Notes: a model not told the origin generated them from the letters alone. A stretch of DNA of 25,890 bases from Candidatus Delongbacteria bacterium (GCA_017997825.1 JAGOEH010000027.1:1-25890), one strand, 5' to 3'; positions 14,914 through 23,529 are shown, counted from the stretch's first letter. Numbers and translations are program-made.

Positions 14914-15549
14914 ATGAAACGAATTGTTGTGCTGTTGTGTTTTTTTCGACTTGGGGCCCTGGCTCAAACGGATCAGGATGAACTGGTCAATCTTAAGGAT
15001 TATATTCCGGATATCGTGGTGGATTTACGCTATAATACGGTAGACAATTTTGCATCTCAAAAACTCTATTCTACGGATGAAGCCCTGTTGATGCTGAAAG
15101 CCGCCAAGGGATTGGTTCTGATTCAGGATAGTTTGCGGCGGATCACTCACTATAACGGCAAGGATTACCCTCAGGGCTTGGGACTCAAAATTTATGACGG
15201 CTATCGCCCCCGGGCCATTCAGTATCTGATGTTTGAGATCTTTCCGGATCCCACTTTTGTGGCGGATCCCACCACCGGATCCATCCATAACCGAGGCGGA
15301 GCGGTCGATCTATCGATTGTTGACCGGGCAACAGGTGAAGAGTTACAAATGCCGACGGTGTTTGACTGGTTTGGGCCGGAAGCCGGACATGATTATCAGG
15401 ATTTACCGGCCGATGCTATCGCCAATCGGTTATTGTTAAAAACCATGATGACCCAGGTCGGAGGATTCGAGATCTATGATGCCGAATGGTGGCATTATTC
15501 GATTCCGGGTGCATCCAACTATCCATTATTGGATTTCCAGATGAAATAA
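14914..15549 (+). CDS. ddpX: Exported D-alanyl-D-alanine dipeptidase (M15D, VanX/DdpX type)
   Basis: 211 residues, the family's usual length. The N-terminal MKRIVVLLCFFRLGALAQ is a signal peptide, so the enzyme acts outside the cytoplasm, unlike VanX. Motifs: DLRYNTVDNF (37-46), YDGYRPR (94-100) with transition-state arginine R98, the zinc motif SIHNRGGAVDLSI (123-135) giving ligands H125 and D132, catalytic E191 and zinc ligand H194 in EWWHYSI (191-197). All catalytic residues are present. It hydrolyses the D-Ala-D-Ala dipeptide into D-alanine. GAGG lies six bases before the ATG. The next gene starts 11 bases after the stop, with its ribosome site overlapping this stop, and a Tat-exported LD-carboxypeptidase follows. 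Cell-wall peptide salvage or vancomycin-type tolerance could both explain it. No VanH or VanA partner is present, so salvage or remodelling is favoured. Confidence 0.9.
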   Translation: MKRIVVLLCFFRLGALAQTDQDELVNLKDYIPDIVVDLRYNTVDNFASQKLYSTDEALLMLKAAKGLVLIQDSLRRITHYNGKDYPQGLGLKIYDGYRPRAIQYLMFEIFPDPTFVADPTTGSIHNRGGAVDLSIVDRATGEELQMPTVFDWFGPEAGHDYQDLPADAIANRLLLKTMMTQVGGFEIYDAEWWHYSIPGASNYPLLDFQMK

Positions 15550-15553
15550 GGAG
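15548..15553 (+). promoter_or_regulatory. Ribosome binding site fixing the start at 15561
   Basis: AAGGAG overlaps the dipeptidase stop codon and stands seven bases before the ATG at 15561. The frame stays open upstream to at least 15486, but only the ATG at 15561 yields a signal peptide. Confidence 0.8.
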
Positions 15554-15560
15554 TGACTCG

Positions 15561-17858
15561 ATGAAGCAGATATTATGGTTATTACTGGCATTGATATTAT
15601 GGAGTTCGATGATTTTTGCCCAGACCGAGTTTCCAATCAATACCCGGCAGAGTTCCGTCCAGCGGGATCCTCAGATTGCCCGGATGCCTTCAGGAGAGTA
15701 TATGGTAGTCTGGAGTTCGACTGATCAGGCGGCAATCGGTTCCAAGGGTGACATTTGTTTCCGGGTTTTTGATGCCCAGGATCAGCCTTTGACGCCGGAA
15801 TCGCTGATGAATACCGAATATGCCGGCAATCAGGAAAAACCGGCTCTGGCCTGCAATTCTGCCGGTCTCTTTGTGGCGGCCTGGCAGAGCTATTGCCACT
15901 TGGATTCGGCTTACGACATTAAAGCCCGGATCTATAACCGTTCTTTTTCCGTCCCAACGACCGAATTTCTGGTCAATTCCACTGTTGCCAAATCCCAATC
16001 CAATCCCGATGTCGCCGTGGCTGATGACGGAAAATTTGTGGTGGTTTGGGAATCCTGGGATCAGGACGGAAGAGACCGCGGGGTATATGCCCAGATTTAT
16101 AAGAATACCGGAGAAAAACAGGGAAGTGAGTTTCGGATCAATACGACAACCCTCTACAGCCAGTCCAGACCTGTCGTTAAGTATTTTTCCAACGGAAATT
16201 TTATCGTCGCCTGGGAGTCATGGCGCCAGGATAATCCCTCTCAAGCCGGATATGGAGTTTATGCCCAAATTTTCAGTTCAGATGGAGTAAGAATTGGAAA
16301 CGAGTTTCCCGTTAATACCTATGTTGTCGATTATCAATGGTTTGCCGATATCGAGACCTTTGATGATAATAGCTTTATCATTGTCTGGTGCAGCTGGGAA
16401 GAGGACGGAGATGATGGGGGGATTTATGCCCAACGCTTTAATGCCGATGCTTCCAAGTTGGGAAATGAAATTCAGATCAACCGCAGTACTCCTCAGTATC
16501 AATGGCTGCCACGCATCGTTAAAACTAATGCCAATCATTTTGCGGTCGTATGGTCAAGCTGGAAGCAGGACGGCAGCCGGGAGGGAGTGTATGCCGCTTT
16601 TTTTGATTCAGAGGGTAAACGGCTAAGTTTCGAAACCCGGGTCAACGATTATACCGAAAATTATCAATGGGAGCCCGATGTGGCCGCTATCGACAGCAAT
16701 CAACTGCTGGTGGTTTGGTCAAGTTGGAACCAATTCGGCCGGGATTATGATGTGATCGCTAAGCATCTATTTTTAAGCCAAGCCCAGGGATATCTTGATC
16801 CGGAATTTTATCAACACACCGGAGGTGTCACAACCTCACGATTCACGGTTCACGTCATCGATTCCACGCAATTAACCGGAGATCAATACCAGATTAGTTT
16901 CGATTCAACCGGCCGGGATTCCCTGAGTATGAGAATCCGGAATCTGACGACTGGAACCGTTCCGGTGGAGTGTTATCCGGTTCCTGATGTGGAAAATATG
17001 GTCAATCTGACTCCGGCATTTGATGGAATTTGTGTTGAGATTTCCCCTGAAGTTGATCTGGCCCTGGATTCAATTAATTCATATGCGGTTCTCCATTCCG
17101 GGACAACCGTATCATTCCGGGTTGGGGTACCGAGTTTCGGGAAAAAACTATTGGCTCCGGTCGATATAGCCCTGATCTGGGGACAGCCCGATACGCTGAG
17201 CACCGGTGAGTATGCTTTCCCGCTTGATACGGCGCTCAATCGCAGCAATGGAAAAGAAGAAATACTGTGTCCTTTCAGTGCCTGGGATATGGTCAATCAT
17301 CAACCGGTAGGCCTGTTGGTGTCGGAAGTCGCCGGTATGATCAATAAACGCTGGGATCCGACCGAACCGATCGTTATCCAGACACCGCCACCGTATCAGA
17401 TTAGCTACACCAATACACTGGCCCAGATTTCCAGTTGGCTGAGCGATTCCGAACCGGTCGTTATGCCGGCACCGGGAGATACGGTTTTCGTATTGACAAC
17501 GCGACCTTTGACTCCCGCCGATACCTTCGTTTTTCAAACCGATCGAAATCTTTTGGTAGGCTACACGCAACCCCATCATTTGTATCAGCATCGCCTGGTG
17601 TTGGATCAGAATTACCCCAATCCCTTCAATCCGGTGACCACTATTGCGTTTGAAATGCCGGCCGCCTGCCGGGTCCGCATCGATTTATTCGACATTTTAG
17701 GCCGGAATGTTGAAACCCTGCTGGATGATCATCGCGAAAGCGGCCGCCACCGGATTGTACTGGATGCGGCTGGGATCGGCCTGAGCAGCGGCATCTATTT
17801 CTATCAGATACGTGCGGCAGGAATTACCCTGACTCGTAAAATGATGCTTTTAAAATAA
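15561..17858 (+). CDS. Secreted seven-repeat beta-propeller protein with T9SS-like C-terminal sorting domain
   Basis: 765 residues. A signal peptide (MKQILWLLLALILWSSMIFA) ends at residue 20. Seven repeats of about 55 residues carry the motif VVW-x-SW-x-QDG...GVYAQ-h-F, with their first tryptophan at 51, 108, 163, 218, 276, 331 and 386. This spacing fits a seven-bladed propeller. A middle region (about 410-670) includes beta-sandwich-like stretches and resembles no enzyme I know. The last 85 residues, LDQNYPNPFNPVTTIAFEMP followed by RIDLFDILGRNVETLL, GIYFYQI and RKMMLLK, are the classic type A C-terminal domain that directs secretion and surface attachment by the type IX system in FCB bacteria. 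The propeller probably binds carbohydrate or protein on the cell surface. It lies in one unit with the dipeptidase. No machinery genes for type IX secretion are in the window. Confidence 0.9.
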   Translation: MKQILWLLLALILWSSMIFAQTEFPINTRQSSVQRDPQIARMPSGEYMVVWSSTDQAAIGSKGDICFRVFDAQDQPLTPESLMNTEYAGNQEKPALACNSAGLFVAAWQSYCHLDSAYDIKARIYNRSFSVPTTEFLVNSTVAKSQSNPDVAVADDGKFVVVWESWDQDGRDRGVYAQIYKNTGEKQGSEFRINTTTLYSQSRPVVKYFSNGNFIVAWESWRQDNPSQAGYGVYAQIFSSDGVRIGNEFPVNTYVVDYQWFADIETFDDNSFIIVWCSWEEDGDDGGIYAQRFNADASKLGNEIQINRSTPQYQWLPRIVKTNANHFAVVWSSWKQDGSREGVYAAFFDSEGKRLSFETRVNDYTENYQWEPDVAAIDSNQLLVVWSSWNQFGRDYDVIAKHLFLSQAQGYLDPEFYQHTGGVTTSRFTVHVIDSTQLTGDQYQISFDSTGRDSLSMRIRNLTTGTVPVECYPVPDVENMVNLTPAFDGICVEISPEVDLALDSINSYAVLHSGTTVSFRVGVPSFGKKLLAPVDIALIWGQPDTLSTGEYAFPLDTALNRSNGKEEILCPFSAWDMVNHQPVGLLVSEVAGMINKRWDPTEPIVIQTPPPYQISYTNTLAQISSWLSDSEPVVMPAPGDTVFVLTTRPLTPADTFVFQTDRNLLVGYTQPHHLYQHRLVLDQNYPNPFNPVTTIAFEMPAACRVRIDLFDILGRNVETLLDDHRESGRHRIVLDAAGIGLSSGIYFYQIRAAGITLTRKMMLLK

Positions 17859-17933
17859 TCGACCATAGTGACTGAATAATCTGAATTGTAAAACAGTTTG
17901 ATCCATCCTAATCAGTAGAAGGGAGTTGAAATC

Positions 17934-19013
17934 ATGATATCCCGACGGGATTTTCTCACCAAGACCGCCATGATCAGCGCTCTAATGGCTTCACCTCTTA
18001 CAAATCTGGCCGCCATGGGCGGGACCAATCAATCCGGAACAACCGATGCTTCTGGAATTATTAAACCCCGCGCCCTTAAAAAAGGGGATAAAATCGGTCT
18101 GATCGCTCCGGCTTCCAATCTGGAAGGCCCTGAGAGTGTGGAAGTGGCTGCCGATATTATGAAATGGCTCGGATTCGAACCCGTGGTGGGCAAGCATGCG
18201 CTGGATCAATATGGATACTTGGCCGGTCAGGATAAAGAACGGGCTCAGGATGTCAATGAGATGTTCAAACGGGATGATGTGGCCGGGATATTCTGTATCC
18301 GCGGCGGATACGGCACACCCCGGATGCTGCCCTATCTGGATTACGAACTGATTCGGAAAAATCCCAAAGTGTTGATCGGATATAGCGATATTACCGCCCT
18401 GTTGGTGGCTGTCTACAAAATGACCGGGTTGGTGACCTTTCATGGTCCGGTCGCACTGTCCACCTATAGCGATTATACCATGGAGTATCTGAATCGCGCC
18501 ATATTCAGTAATCAGACGATCGGCGAAATCAAGAATCCCCCCACCCCCGAAGGGAAAGTGGAAACCCAAAACCGACTGATACGGATCCATGGTGGGAAGG
18601 CTTCCGGACGATTGATCGGCGGGAATCTCTCGTTGCTGACCTGTTTGATCGGAACCCCGTATGATGTCGACTTCAAGGGGAAAATCCTGTTTATCGAGGA
18701 GGTCGGAGAGGAACCCTATGATATTGACCGGATGCTGACTCAATTCTGGTTGGCCGGAAAACTCCAGAGTCTGAACGGAATCGTCATCGGTAAACTGACC
18801 GATGTCAAGCCCAGCGACTACAAACCTTCATTCGACAATACCCTCGGACTGGAAGAGATTCTGCGCACCCGGCTGGAACCGCTCAATATCCCGGTTATGT
18901 ACGGGTATATGATCGGTCATATTACCGATAAAGTCACCATGCCGATCGGGGTGATGGCAACGCTGGATGCTGATCGGAAAATATTTTCTATGGATGAAAA
19001 TGCCGTCAGTTGA
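17934..19013 (+). CDS. Tat-exported LD-carboxypeptidase (peptidase family S66)
   Basis: 359 residues. The N-terminus SRRDFLTKTAMISAL is a twin-arginine signal, so the folded enzyme is exported, whereas E. coli LdcA is cytoplasmic. After an about 45-residue linker, KKGDKIGLIAPAS (49-61) opens the S66 fold. The nucleophile is S151 in GYSDITALL, and FIRGGYG-like IRGGYGTPR (122-130), ASGRLIGGNLSLL (223-235), FIEEVGEEPYDIDRML (253-268, catalytic Glu) and GHITDK (328-333, catalytic His H329) complete the family pattern. Members cleave the bond between meso-diaminopimelate and D-alanine in the murein tetrapeptide, or act like MccF on peptide antibiotics. AGGGAG lies eight bases before the ATG. It lies 75 bases after the propeller gene. 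With the D-Ala-D-Ala dipeptidase it suggests extracytoplasmic trimming of peptidoglycan stem peptides. Confidence 0.92.
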   Translation: MISRRDFLTKTAMISALMASPLTNLAAMGGTNQSGTTDASGIIKPRALKKGDKIGLIAPASNLEGPESVEVAADIMKWLGFEPVVGKHALDQYGYLAGQDKERAQDVNEMFKRDDVAGIFCIRGGYGTPRMLPYLDYELIRKNPKVLIGYSDITALLVAVYKMTGLVTFHGPVALSTYSDYTMEYLNRAIFSNQTIGEIKNPPTPEGKVETQNRLIRIHGGKASGRLIGGNLSLLTCLIGTPYDVDFKGKILFIEEVGEEPYDIDRMLTQFWLAGKLQSLNGIVIGKLTDVKPSDYKPSFDNTLGLEEILRTRLEPLNIPVMYGYMIGHITDKVTMPIGVMATLDADRKIFSMDENAVS

Positions 19014-19143
19014 TCGGATTATTTCGTAAATAAGTCACGATATAAAGTGTATTATTGCTTTATGGTAAAGCAGAATCCCAGAGTAGAGTTTCGGCATCAT
19101 GCTTTCGATCATCCGGATTGCCGTAAGCACTGAATTATTTTTT

Positions 19144-19172
19144 TTGGCAAAACACTCAACGCGTTTTAAGCT
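19144..19172 (+). promoter_or_regulatory. Candidate promoter of the STAS-kinase gene
   Basis: TTGGCA (19144-19149), a 17-base spacer and TAAGCT (19167-19172). The -35 is good and the -10 only fair. It is the best pair in the 260 bases before the gene. Confidence 0.4.
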
Positions 19173-19274
19173 GAACATTAACACGATGTTATCATCCTGG
19201 AGATCGCGTTTCTATTCACCAACAGAATGCAGGATAGTGAACAGCAGACGATTTCAACTATATCAGGGGGAGTT

Positions 19275-21605
19275 ATGAAAATTGAATTGATCAAGGATGC
19301 TCATTTTACCGTCATGATTTTGGAGGGCAAATTCGATTCACCCGGATCGATTGATTTTGATAATAGTTTGGCTGGACTTGAACGGGATCGGTATTTCATA
19401 CTGGATTTTTCTGAGGTCAAGTATTTATCCAGCGCCGGGATTCGATCGTTGCTGAATATTGAAAAAACTCAGCGCGGTTTTAAAAAGAAAGTGATCTATG
19501 CTGCCATGAATGCATCGGTTCAACAGGTGCTGAAATTGACCGGGCTGGCCGGCCAATTTGAGTTAGCCGATAACAGGGAAGAAGGCATCAAACGGATTTC
19601 CGATTTATGTGGTTCAGCCCGACAACCTGTGGAATACCCCTATCCGGATTGCCGAGTAATCGCCGACCGACTGCCGGATCAGCCGTTTCCATTCCGGATT
19701 CTGAATACTCAACCCCTGACGGCCGGTGAGACGGCGAGCCCGGACCAATTGCCGGTTTTTTCAATGGAAGAGACCGGATTTTGTATCGGGTTCGGAGGGC
19801 TGAGCGATGACCGCCAACGGACAAGTGAGAATCCGGGGTTGGTGATGACCTATCCTCGCTATGCCGGGTTCAAAGCCATCCATCGTGATGATGAGATCGA
19901 TTTTCGGGTGATGGAGCGTCCGGATGAAGGATTTCTATTTCTCAATCAGGCGGTGTCGGTCCAAGGAGCACCTCAAATACAGCTTGATTTTGAAGCCTCG
20001 ACTCCCCTGCCGGTTTCCCGGATACTGAATTATTCCTCAGAAATTTTGGAACAACATCACCGGATGGTGAGATCCTATGCATTCTGGATGACGGCGGAGT
20101 GTAGCAGTGATCAGCCGGGCTCTCCCCAGAGCGTTTCCTCGTTCGGCCTGGTTATCCGTCCCGGATTTTCAGAATCCGGCCTCTCCGGCTTGATTCATTT
20201 TTTCAAACCGATCGTTCCGATGGATTTCTCCATGGATGAGCCAACGCCCTCTTCTCCCGTCAATCTCCAGACCGATCGATATTTATCAATGGTCACGGTT
20301 CATGAAATGCCTTATCAACCGGTTGTCACCGATTGTATCCGAGACGATTTGAATCAGGTTATCCGTTTCGAGACGATTGCCGGAATCAGACTCGATCCGG
20401 ATTTCCGCTATACCCGGGGCCGTCTTTATCTGTTTGTTCCTCAGGATTGGCAAGGAATGGAACCGTCACTCCGGATCGAGAATCTGGCCGAACTTCATCT
20501 GACGGATGCCTTTGAATTGATTACCCGCAGAATTTACTCGGAGTGTTCTACCATCAAACTGGTGGAACTCCAAGGCGGATTCTCCGCCCGGACTTTCCAG
20601 GTCTTCGGTAAAGATAAACAAGGGCTGGAAATTCTACCGACCATCCTCAAACTGAGTGATGCTCCTATTATCACACGGGAGATTTCAAACTATCAAAACC
20701 ATGTCAAGAAGTTCATCCTGAATAATACCGCCTCCATCATGGGTTCCTTCATTTATCTGGATTTTGGAGGATTGCGATATAACTTCTTGGGGATCACCGG
20801 CACCGGTCGCCTTAAATGGCTGCGTCATCTCTATAATGAACGTCCCATTCAGGATGTCCTGCCGATGGTGGACCGGGTCTATACCTGTATTCTTAAACCA
20901 TGGTATGGACAACCTCAGTACGGAGTTCAGAATCTCTATAAAGACCAGGACCCGGTCATCAATTTCTTCGGCACCGCCATTTTCGATATGGCCCGACAAG
21001 ATCTCGGGATCGATGCCGATCAGCCGGAGATCGCATTCCCGGAACTGGGGATCGCTCCCATCATCAATCCCTACTTTTTTTTGAAACACCGTTATCCGGA
21101 ACGCTATACTCAGGGCTTTAAAACCTATCAGTGTATCTGTCACGGCGATCTGAACCTGCAGAACATCCTGCTGGACGATCGGGAAAACATCTATATCATC
21201 GACTTTTCCGAAACCCGTCCCCGCAATGCTGTTTCCGATTTCGCCCGGCTGGAAGTAATTCTGACCACTGAATACTTCAAAACCGACCAGGACGATGATA
21301 TCAAAGCGTTGATTCCGTTTATTCGTGAATTGCTGAAGGTGGATTCTATCCGGACTCTGCCCGAATTCCATTATCCCGGAAATGATCCTGAAGTCGCTAA
21401 AGGCTATCCGCTGATTCTGCGAATGCGGGAGTATGCCCGGACCGTTTCCCTCTTCGAGACCGATCTGATCCCTTACCTGATTGCCATGCTGGAATGGATT
21501 TTTCCCATTGCCTGTTATACCTTGAGCATCCCGCGGAAAAAACTGTCGGCGGTCTATGCTGCCCTGATCGTAGAAAAAATGATCACCCTGCAGGATAAAA
21601 ACTAA
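19275..21605 (+). CDS. STAS domain / APH-like kinase fusion protein
   Basis: 776 residues from the ATG at 19275, which follows AGGGGGAG. An in-frame ATG at 19227 adds 16 residues that do not belong to the domain. Residues 1-110 are a STAS (anti-anti-sigma) domain: VMILEGKFDSPGS, FILDFSEVKYLSSAGIRSLL with S52/S53 at the usual phosphorylation site, and VLKLTGLAGQFEL. Residues 115-410 are a region I cannot assign, with GFGGLSDDRQR (172-182). The last 370 residues contain a kinase-like fold: LPTILKL with K459, CHGDLNLQNILLDD (622-635) with D625 and N630 as catalytic loop, and IIDFSETRPRN with metal-binding D643, as in aminoglycoside phosphotransferases. From memory it resembles the 'ternary complex associated domain 9' family, not verified. 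It precedes a GNAT-deacetylase gene by 79 bases. Kinase and STAS in one chain suggest partner switching controlled by phosphorylation. The substrate is unknown. Confidence 0.85.
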   Translation: MKIELIKDAHFTVMILEGKFDSPGSIDFDNSLAGLERDRYFILDFSEVKYLSSAGIRSLLNIEKTQRGFKKKVIYAAMNASVQQVLKLTGLAGQFELADNREEGIKRISDLCGSARQPVEYPYPDCRVIADRLPDQPFPFRILNTQPLTAGETASPDQLPVFSMEETGFCIGFGGLSDDRQRTSENPGLVMTYPRYAGFKAIHRDDEIDFRVMERPDEGFLFLNQAVSVQGAPQIQLDFEASTPLPVSRILNYSSEILEQHHRMVRSYAFWMTAECSSDQPGSPQSVSSFGLVIRPGFSESGLSGLIHFFKPIVPMDFSMDEPTPSSPVNLQTDRYLSMVTVHEMPYQPVVTDCIRDDLNQVIRFETIAGIRLDPDFRYTRGRLYLFVPQDWQGMEPSLRIENLAELHLTDAFELITRRIYSECSTIKLVELQGGFSARTFQVFGKDKQGLEILPTILKLSDAPIITREISNYQNHVKKFILNNTASIMGSFIYLDFGGLRYNFLGITGTGRLKWLRHLYNERPIQDVLPMVDRVYTCILKPWYGQPQYGVQNLYKDQDPVINFFGTAIFDMARQDLGIDADQPEIAFPELGIAPIINPYFFLKHRYPERYTQGFKTYQCICHGDLNLQNILLDDRENIYIIDFSETRPRNAVSDFARLEVILTTEYFKTDQDDDIKALIPFIRELLKVDSIRTLPEFHYPGNDPEVAKGYPLILRMREYARTVSLFETDLIPYLIAMLEWIFPIACYTLSIPRKKLSAVYAALIVEKMITLQDKN

Positions 21606-21648
21606 ATCTGATTCTATTGATTGATTTGACGAATTCAAGGATGATGAT

Positions 21649-21666
21649 CCATGAATATTGTCATGG
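21649..21666 (+). other. Perfect inverted repeat before the GNAT-deacetylase gene
   Basis: CCATGA (21649-21654) and TCATGG (21661-21666) form a perfect six-pair stem with a six-base loop, about 20 bases before the ATG at 21685 and just before its GAGG. It may be an operator or an mRNA hairpin that tunes the downstream gene. No T-run follows, so it is not a terminator. Confidence 0.35.
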
Positions 21667-21684
21667 AGAATAGAGGTATAGTCA

Positions 21685-23427
21685 ATGATTCGTATCCGGA
21701 AAATCACCAATCCCTGCCTGGAATCCAACCTCCGTCAGGTGGAAAAAGTAAAGAGCATCATCCGTCTCCAGTTTCCGAGTATCAGTGAATCCAAGATCAA
21801 TTTGCTGATTGATCAGATGCGGGATCCCTTATCCTGTAAGTTTCAAACCATGCTCTTTATTGCGGAGAGCATCAATGAGACGGTACGGGGATTTGCCTTG
21901 TTGCTCTATATGTCTGATCTTGGATTTTGTTATCTGGATTATCTGGCCGTTTCACCGGAGAGGATTTCATCAGGCCTGGGTGGAGCACTTTATCAACGGG
22001 TTCGTGATGAGGCGGAATCGTTGGATGGTTGGGGGGTATTTTTTGAGTGCCTGCCCGATGATCCGGCTTTATGCCGTGACCGGCGATTTATGGATCAGAA
22101 TCGGAAACGGCTGGCATTCTATGAACGTTTCGGTGCCCGGCCTATCACCGGAACCTTGTATGAAACCCCCGTCAAGCCCGAAGATGATTCTCCTCCATAT
22201 CTGGTTTTTGATGGCCTGGGCAAACGGGATACTCTGCCGAACGATCATGCCCGATTGATTGTCAGGGCAATTCTGGAACGCAAGTATGGAACCTATTGTC
22301 CGGTATCGTATATTGATCGTGTTATCGACAGCATCCGGGAGGATCCGGTCAGACTTCGACCGCCTCAGTACACCCGGAATCGGGAGTTGGATTCCTTTCG
22401 GGCCGGTTTCTCGACCAAACCTAAGATCTTTTTGGTCGTCAACGATCAACACCGGATACACCATGTTAAAGAACGCGGATATGTCGAATCTCCGGTCAGA
22501 GTTTCTCTGATCCAGAAAGAATTAAATAAAACCGGATTCTTTTATTATAAAAAGGTGGCGGAATATCCGGAACGCTTTATTCTGGATGTCCATCATTCCA
22601 ATTACTATCAGTATTTTAAAAAAGTCTGCCGTGACCTTGCGCCTGGAAAATCAATCTATCCTTATGTTTTCCCGCTGCGTAATGCCGCCCGGGCACCCAA
22701 AGAATGGTCGGTTAGGGCCGGATATTATTGTTTTGATACCTTTACCCCGCTGAACAGGAATGCCTATCTGGCGGCGCGATGGGGCGTCAATTGTACCCTG
22801 ACGGCAGCTGACGCCATAATTGAAGGCTATCCGATGGCTTACGTTTTGACACGGCCGCCGGGCCATCATGCCGAAGAATCAATGTTCGGAGGGTTCTGCT
22901 ATTTCAATAATTGCGCCATTGCCGCTCAATATCTGTCACCTTTCGGCAGAATCGCTATTCTGGATATCGATTATCATCACGGCAACGGCCAGCAGCAGAT
23001 ATTCTATCATCGCAACGATATTCTAACCATCTCGATTCATGGCCATCCTTCATTTGCCTATCCGTATTTTTCTGGATTTGTAGAAGAAAAAGGAGAAGGG
23101 GTAGGCATCGGGTATAATCTAAATTTTCCTTTACCCGAAACTCTGGATTTTAACCAATACCGAACAACTTTGGCTAAAGCTCTGAAAAAAATCGAGGATT
23201 TTCATCCCGAGTTCCTGATTGTAGCATTGGGGTTCGATACCGCCAAAGGGGATCCAACCGGTACCTGGAATTTTTCCTTTAAGGAATTCCATTCAATTGG
23301 GCGTTCCATCGGACAGTTACCCATACCGTTGCTGATTATCCAGGAGGGGGGCTATCGTCATCAGTCTCTTGGGATCAATGCCCGGGCCTTTTTTACCGGT
23401 TTATTCGAAACCCATCTTCACCTATGA
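21685..23427 (+). CDS. GNAT acetyltransferase / class II deacetylase (acetylpolyamine amidohydrolase-like) fusion
   Basis: 580 residues. The N-terminal GNAT domain (1-180) shows YLDYLAVSPERISSGLGGAL with the acetyl-CoA loop R93-x-x-x-G97-x-G99-G100, and NRKRLAFYERFGARPI as the C-terminal GNAT motif. A linker (185-245) leads to a full zinc deacetylase of the HDAC/acetylpolyamine amidohydrolase superfamily: RPPGHHAEE with H394/H395, GGFCYFNN (402-409), LDIDYHHGNGQQ with zinc ligands D429 and H431, SIHGHPSFAYPYFSG (450-464), LGFDTAKGDPTG with third ligand D518, and QEGGYRHQ with catalytic Y557. Both halves look active, so one protein would add and remove acetyl groups. The target could be protein lysine or a polyamine. 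The deacetylase sequence (DTFTPLNRNAY, YPYFSGF) leans to the polyamine/class II side. It follows the STAS-kinase gene in the same direction. GAGG lies eight bases before the ATG. Confidence 0.93.
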   Translation: MIRIRKITNPCLESNLRQVEKVKSIIRLQFPSISESKINLLIDQMRDPLSCKFQTMLFIAESINETVRGFALLLYMSDLGFCYLDYLAVSPERISSGLGGALYQRVRDEAESLDGWGVFFECLPDDPALCRDRRFMDQNRKRLAFYERFGARPITGTLYETPVKPEDDSPPYLVFDGLGKRDTLPNDHARLIVRAILERKYGTYCPVSYIDRVIDSIREDPVRLRPPQYTRNRELDSFRAGFSTKPKIFLVVNDQHRIHHVKERGYVESPVRVSLIQKELNKTGFFYYKKVAEYPERFILDVHHSNYYQYFKKVCRDLAPGKSIYPYVFPLRNAARAPKEWSVRAGYYCFDTFTPLNRNAYLAARWGVNCTLTAADAIIEGYPMAYVLTRPPGHHAEESMFGGFCYFNNCAIAAQYLSPFGRIAILDIDYHHGNGQQQIFYHRNDILTISIHGHPSFAYPYFSGFVEEKGEGVGIGYNLNFPLPETLDFNQYRTTLAKALKKIEDFHPEFLIVALGFDTAKGDPTGTWNFSFKEFHSIGRSIGQLPIPLLIIQEGGYRHQSLGINARAFFTGLFETHLHL

Positions 23428-23529
23428 TAGTATCTCGTTCATGAAGACTGATGATTGATTGATATTTGGTGAAATGCAAAACCTTGAACAATGCCCCCAT
23501 TCGAGATTTTAGGGATGAAAGGTTTGATA

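Noticed and set aside
14914-15549. Possible vancomycin-resistance (VanX) operon
   Set aside because: No VanH, VanA or VanR/S neighbours, and the protein has an export signal, so a resistance cassette is not supported.
17991-18743. A 250-codon minus-strand open frame inside the LD-carboxypeptidase gene
   Set aside because: It is the reverse shadow of a well-conserved S66 gene. No ribosome site or family motif was seen.
19057-19071. Hairpin GCTTTA-TGG-TAAAGC after the LD-carboxypeptidase gene
   Set aside because: AT-rich, with no T-run following, so it is not a convincing terminator.
20685-21728. A 347-codon open frame on the minus strand, antisense to the STAS-kinase gene
   Set aside because: The opposite strand encodes intact kinase motifs across the same bases. 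The antisense product has low-complexity, shadow-like composition with no recognisable domain.
23428-23529. Convergent gap between the GNAT-deacetylase and the methyltransferase examined for a bidirectional terminator
   Set aside because: Only a loose TGATAT/ATATCA repeat, partly inside the coding end, with no T-run on either strand.
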